In this document: positions 61,889 to 64,000 of the stretch, in pieces | Layout: every line of letters begins with the position of its first letter | How positions within the stretch are numbered: position 1 is the first letter of the stretch | DNA from: UBA11891 sp049890035 | Lineage (GTDB): Bacteria; Bacteroidota; Bacteroidia; Flavobacteriales; Flavobacteriaceae | Assembly (NCBI GenBank): GCA_049890035.1 | Contig: JBMHCG010000043.1 | Location: 1 to 64,000, forward strand | DNA: 64,000 bases | Direction: 5' to 3' | The notes under the pieces: generated by a model | The model's input: the letters and a program-made list of their open reading frames with translations, nothing else | What the model was told of the DNA's origin: nothing | The model's database searches: none | Program-made: the position numbers and the translations under genes

Positions 61889-63508
61889 TTATCCTGTGAA
61901 GTAAGTTAGAATAAATAGAATGACAACAACCAACAGGATTGAAAAAGTCAGGTCCACGCTTCTGTTTTTTTGAAATTGTTGCCCTTTCAGTTTCAGCGAT
62001 GATGTTCCTATTGACAAACCAGTAATTTTATTATAATCTGGTGGATCCGATAGTAAGGACATAAGAATACAAACAAGACAGGAAAAGACAAACATAAAAA
62101 TAGCCATATGCCCAAAGTTTATTGTGGCAAATTCAAACAATATACCTTGTAAATTATCTTTAAATATTTCTGCTACGATTCTTGCAGTAGAAAGAAAGAG
62201 TCCGGTAAATAATGTTACTATGGAAGCAAATGAATTGACTCTTTTCCACACAATCCCCAGGAGAAAAACAGCGGTGATTGGAGGGGCGATGTACGACTGC
62301 ACACTTTGTAAATATTGGTATAACGTCCCACCTCCAATGCTATCCATAATTGGAATCCAAATAATTCCTAGGAATACAATAATTGTCGTAGCTATTTTTC
62401 CAACATGAACCAATTTTTTTTCAGATGTGTTGGGTTTGATTTTCTTGTAAATATCAATGGTAAAGATGGTAGAACATGAATTAAATACAGATGCTAAAGA
62501 ACTCATTAGTGCAGCCATAAGCCCACCCGCAACAAGGCCTTTTAGACCCACAGGCAATAGTGTTCTAACTAAAACGGGAAAAACTTCATCACTGCGTTCA
62601 TAAGAAAGAAAACCTTGTTTTGCTAAAGCATAAGCTATTATTCCAGGCAACAAAAAAATAAATATCGGTAGGAGCTTCAGGTAGGCACCAAAAATTGCTC
62701 CTCTTCTTCCTATTTGAATATTATTTGCAGCTAAGGTTCTTTGAACGATATATTGATCGGTACACCAATACCACACCCCTACAACGGTTCCTCCAAAAAG
62801 CATACCAGTCCATGGAAAATCCGGATCACTTATTGGTCTCCACATATTAAAATGACTTGAACCAGCGATTTGTTTGAGCTCTTGATAGCCCCCTATTTGA
62901 TGCAACCCCAGTATCGTAATAATAATGGAACCTGCAATCAGTACGATAGTTTGAAAGGCCTCTGTATAAATAACAGCTTTTAAACCACCGATTACGGTAT
63001 AAATACCTGTTACAACAACGATACCTAGGGCTCCTATCCAAAAATTTATACCCAGCAATTGTGAGACAACAATCCCTCCGGCATAAATCGTTACTGAAAC
63101 TTTGGTAATTACATAGCCTACCAAAGAAAAAATAGATAAGAACCATCTGGATCGGCTATCAAATCGTTTTTCAAGAAATTCAGGCATTGTAAAAACATTG
63201 CTTCTGAAGTAAAAAGGTAAAAAGAACCAACCCAATAATAAAACAATCCAGGCATGCAGTTCATAATGCGCCATAGGCATGCCCGATTCGGCTCCCGTAC
63301 CAGCCAATCCTACAACGTGTTCAGATCCAATATTTGAAGCAAAAATAGAGGCCCCAATGACAAACCAGCCGACGTTTCTACCCGCTAAAAAATAATCTTC
63401 TGTATTTTTATTTTTCTGAAGAACAACCCAAACTGCAATCCCGAATAGAACCAGAAAATATCCAGTCAATACAATCCAATCGAGATCCGAAAGAAACGAA
63501 TCCATCAA
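61889..63508 (-). CDS. Sodium/sugar symporter, SSS family (SglT-like)
   Basis: 539 residues, about 14 helices. Characteristic segments: NTEDYFLAGRNVGWFVIGASIFASNIGSEH region, GAESGMPMAHYE, LFFLPFYF-type region, GGLKAVIYTEAFQ (SSS signature), and SSLASVFNSCSTIFTIDIY with the Na2-site Ser/Thr. Related to vSGLT, a Na+/galactose carrier; the sugar here is probably xylose or a related pentose. A Na+-coupled and an H+-coupled carrier side by side give two import routes. Confidence 0.92.
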   Translation of the reverse strand: MMDSFLSDLDWIVLTGYFLVLFGIAVWVVLQKNKNTEDYFLAGRNVGWFVIGASIFASNIGSEHVVGLAGTGAESGMPMAHYELHAWIVLLLGWFFLPFYFRSNVFTMPEFLEKRFDSRSRWFLSIFSLVGYVITKVSVTIYAGGIVVSQLLGINFWIGALGIVVVTGIYTVIGGLKAVIYTEAFQTIVLIAGSIIITILGLHQIGGYQELKQIAGSSHFNMWRPISDPDFPWTGMLFGGTVVGVWYWCTDQYIVQRTLAANNIQIGRRGAIFGAYLKLLPIFIFLLPGIIAYALAKQGFLSYERSDEVFPVLVRTLLPVGLKGLVAGGLMAALMSSLASVFNSCSTIFTIDIYKKIKPNTSEKKLVHVGKIATTIIVFLGIIWIPIMDSIGGGTLYQYLQSVQSYIAPPITAVFLLGIVWKRVNSFASIVTLFTGLFLSTARIVAEIFKDNLQGILFEFATINFGHMAIFMFVFSCLVCILMSLLSDPPDYNKITGLSIGTSSLKLKGQQFQKNRSVDLTFSILLVVVILFILTYFTG

Positions 63509-63509
63509 T

Positions 63510-64000
63510 CTAGACGTATTTATTTATAATGTTTTCAAAAAGCTCTTGTTTTCCACTCAACTGTTGTGGTTCACCTTGTTTGAAAGCATGGCTATATAAA
63601 TCTTCGAGTTTTAATTCACCCTTGCTAAATTGCCTCCCCATTGCAGAACGAAATGATTGGTATCGATCATTGTAGAGTTTGTTGTATAAATCGTCTTCAA
63701 GAACTTTCTCAGCGATGAGCAAACTTCTTGCAAAGGTGTCGGCCCCACCTATGTGAGCATAAAAAATATCTTCTAAATCCGTAGAATTTCTTCTTGTTTT
63801 TGCATCAAAATTGACACCGCCTCCTTGGAGCCCGCCTGCCTTTAGAAAAACCATCATGGCTTCGGTGGTTTCGTAAATATTGTTTGGAAACTGATCGGTG
63901 TCCCAACCATTTTGATAATCTCCTCGATTTGCATCAATACTACCCAACATATTTTCATTGGCCGCTACTTGAAGCTCATGTTGAAAGGTGTGTTGCGCTA
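63510..64000 (-). CDS. xylA: Xylose isomerase, C-terminal part
   Basis: Partial; the 5' part lies beyond the right edge. 163 codons visible, beginning AQHTFQHELQVAANENMLGSIDANRGD, with the metal-binding Glu in this helix and the Asp of SIDANRGD, then GWDTDQFPNN, GGVNFDAKTRRNS, AHIGGADTFARSL. Converts xylose to xylulose. Ends 1 nt before the SSS gene and would be the first gene of the visible operon. Confidence 0.96.
   Translation of the reverse strand, partial: AQHTFQHELQVAANENMLGSIDANRGDYQNGWDTDQFPNNIYETTEAMMVFLKAGGLQGGGVNFDAKTRRNSTDLEDIFYAHIGGADTFARSLLIAEKVLEDDLYNKLYNDRYQSFRSAMGRQFSKGELKLEDLYSHAFKQGEPQQLSGKQELFENIINKYV

Noticed and set aside
1..64000. CRISPR arrays, prophage, insertion sequences, toxin-antitoxin or defence islands
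   Set aside because: No regularly spaced repeats, transposase, integrase or phage structural genes, and no defence nucleases were recognised on either strand.

Overview
The window looks like chromosomal DNA of a member of the Flavobacteriaceae (Bacteroidota), probably marine. Direct signs are promoter -7 boxes of the TAnnTTTG type, a complete sprA gene (type IX secretion), a T9SS-type sorting tail on a 1292-residue metalloprotease, CTC-type L25, DUF6089 and DUF4286 proteins, and the flavobacterial order uppS-bamA-ompH-ompH. Most of the window is compact housekeeping sequence with many 1-11 nt overlaps between neighbours.

Region 1 (1-7340) is looser, AT-rich and accessory. It holds the N-terminal part of a large BspA-repeat/Ig-like/FG-GAP surface protein, a short HTH protein that looks like a truncated copy of its neighbour, a TPR-membrane-HTH regulator preceded by two very small ORFs, a small secreted protein, and a lipoprotein with a gluzincin-like zinc site (HEYIH plus WFQEG). 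Two gene-poor stretches (4349-5006 and 6558-7295) carry only fragments. The region ends at a tRNA-Leu(CAA) gene.

Region 2 (7341-33560) contains prs, rplY, pth, a FnIII-like lipoprotein coupled to the T9SS metalloprotease, ribF, serS, a DUF4286 gene, ksgA, mgtE, a 2-hydroxyacid dehydrogenase, arsC, an aspartokinase, a GNAT gene, an alpha/beta hydrolase, pdxJ, nadK, the envelope block DUF6089-uppS-bamA-ompH-ompH, a gamma carbonic anhydrase, a NifU-like protein and a YyaL/DUF255 protein.

Region 3 (33547-57572) lies entirely on the minus strand. It contains tsaB; a tripartite efflux operon (ATPase, two permeases, adaptor, TolC); a respiratory block (ctaB, two subunit III genes, subunit IV, two SCO-type assembly proteins, DUF420, a CSMC mini-protein); two tandem tonB genes, one broken by an amber codon; gcvH; sprA; ruvA; and maeB.

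Region 4 (57617-64000) is a tight minus-strand xylose/xylan operon: xylA (partial), an SSS symporter, an MFS sugar porter, a GH43 beta-xylosidase and a GH26-like lipoprotein. Extracellular xylan would be cut by the surface glycosidase, oligomers or xylose imported, and xylose isomerised by XylA.

I found no CRISPR array, phage, transposon or recognisable defence system. The points most worth checking are the microprotein pair before the TPR-HTH regulator, the gluzincin-like lipoprotein, the broken tonB duplicate, and a recurring promoter layout in which the -7 box ends 4 nt before the start codon, twice inside the T-tract of the upstream terminator.
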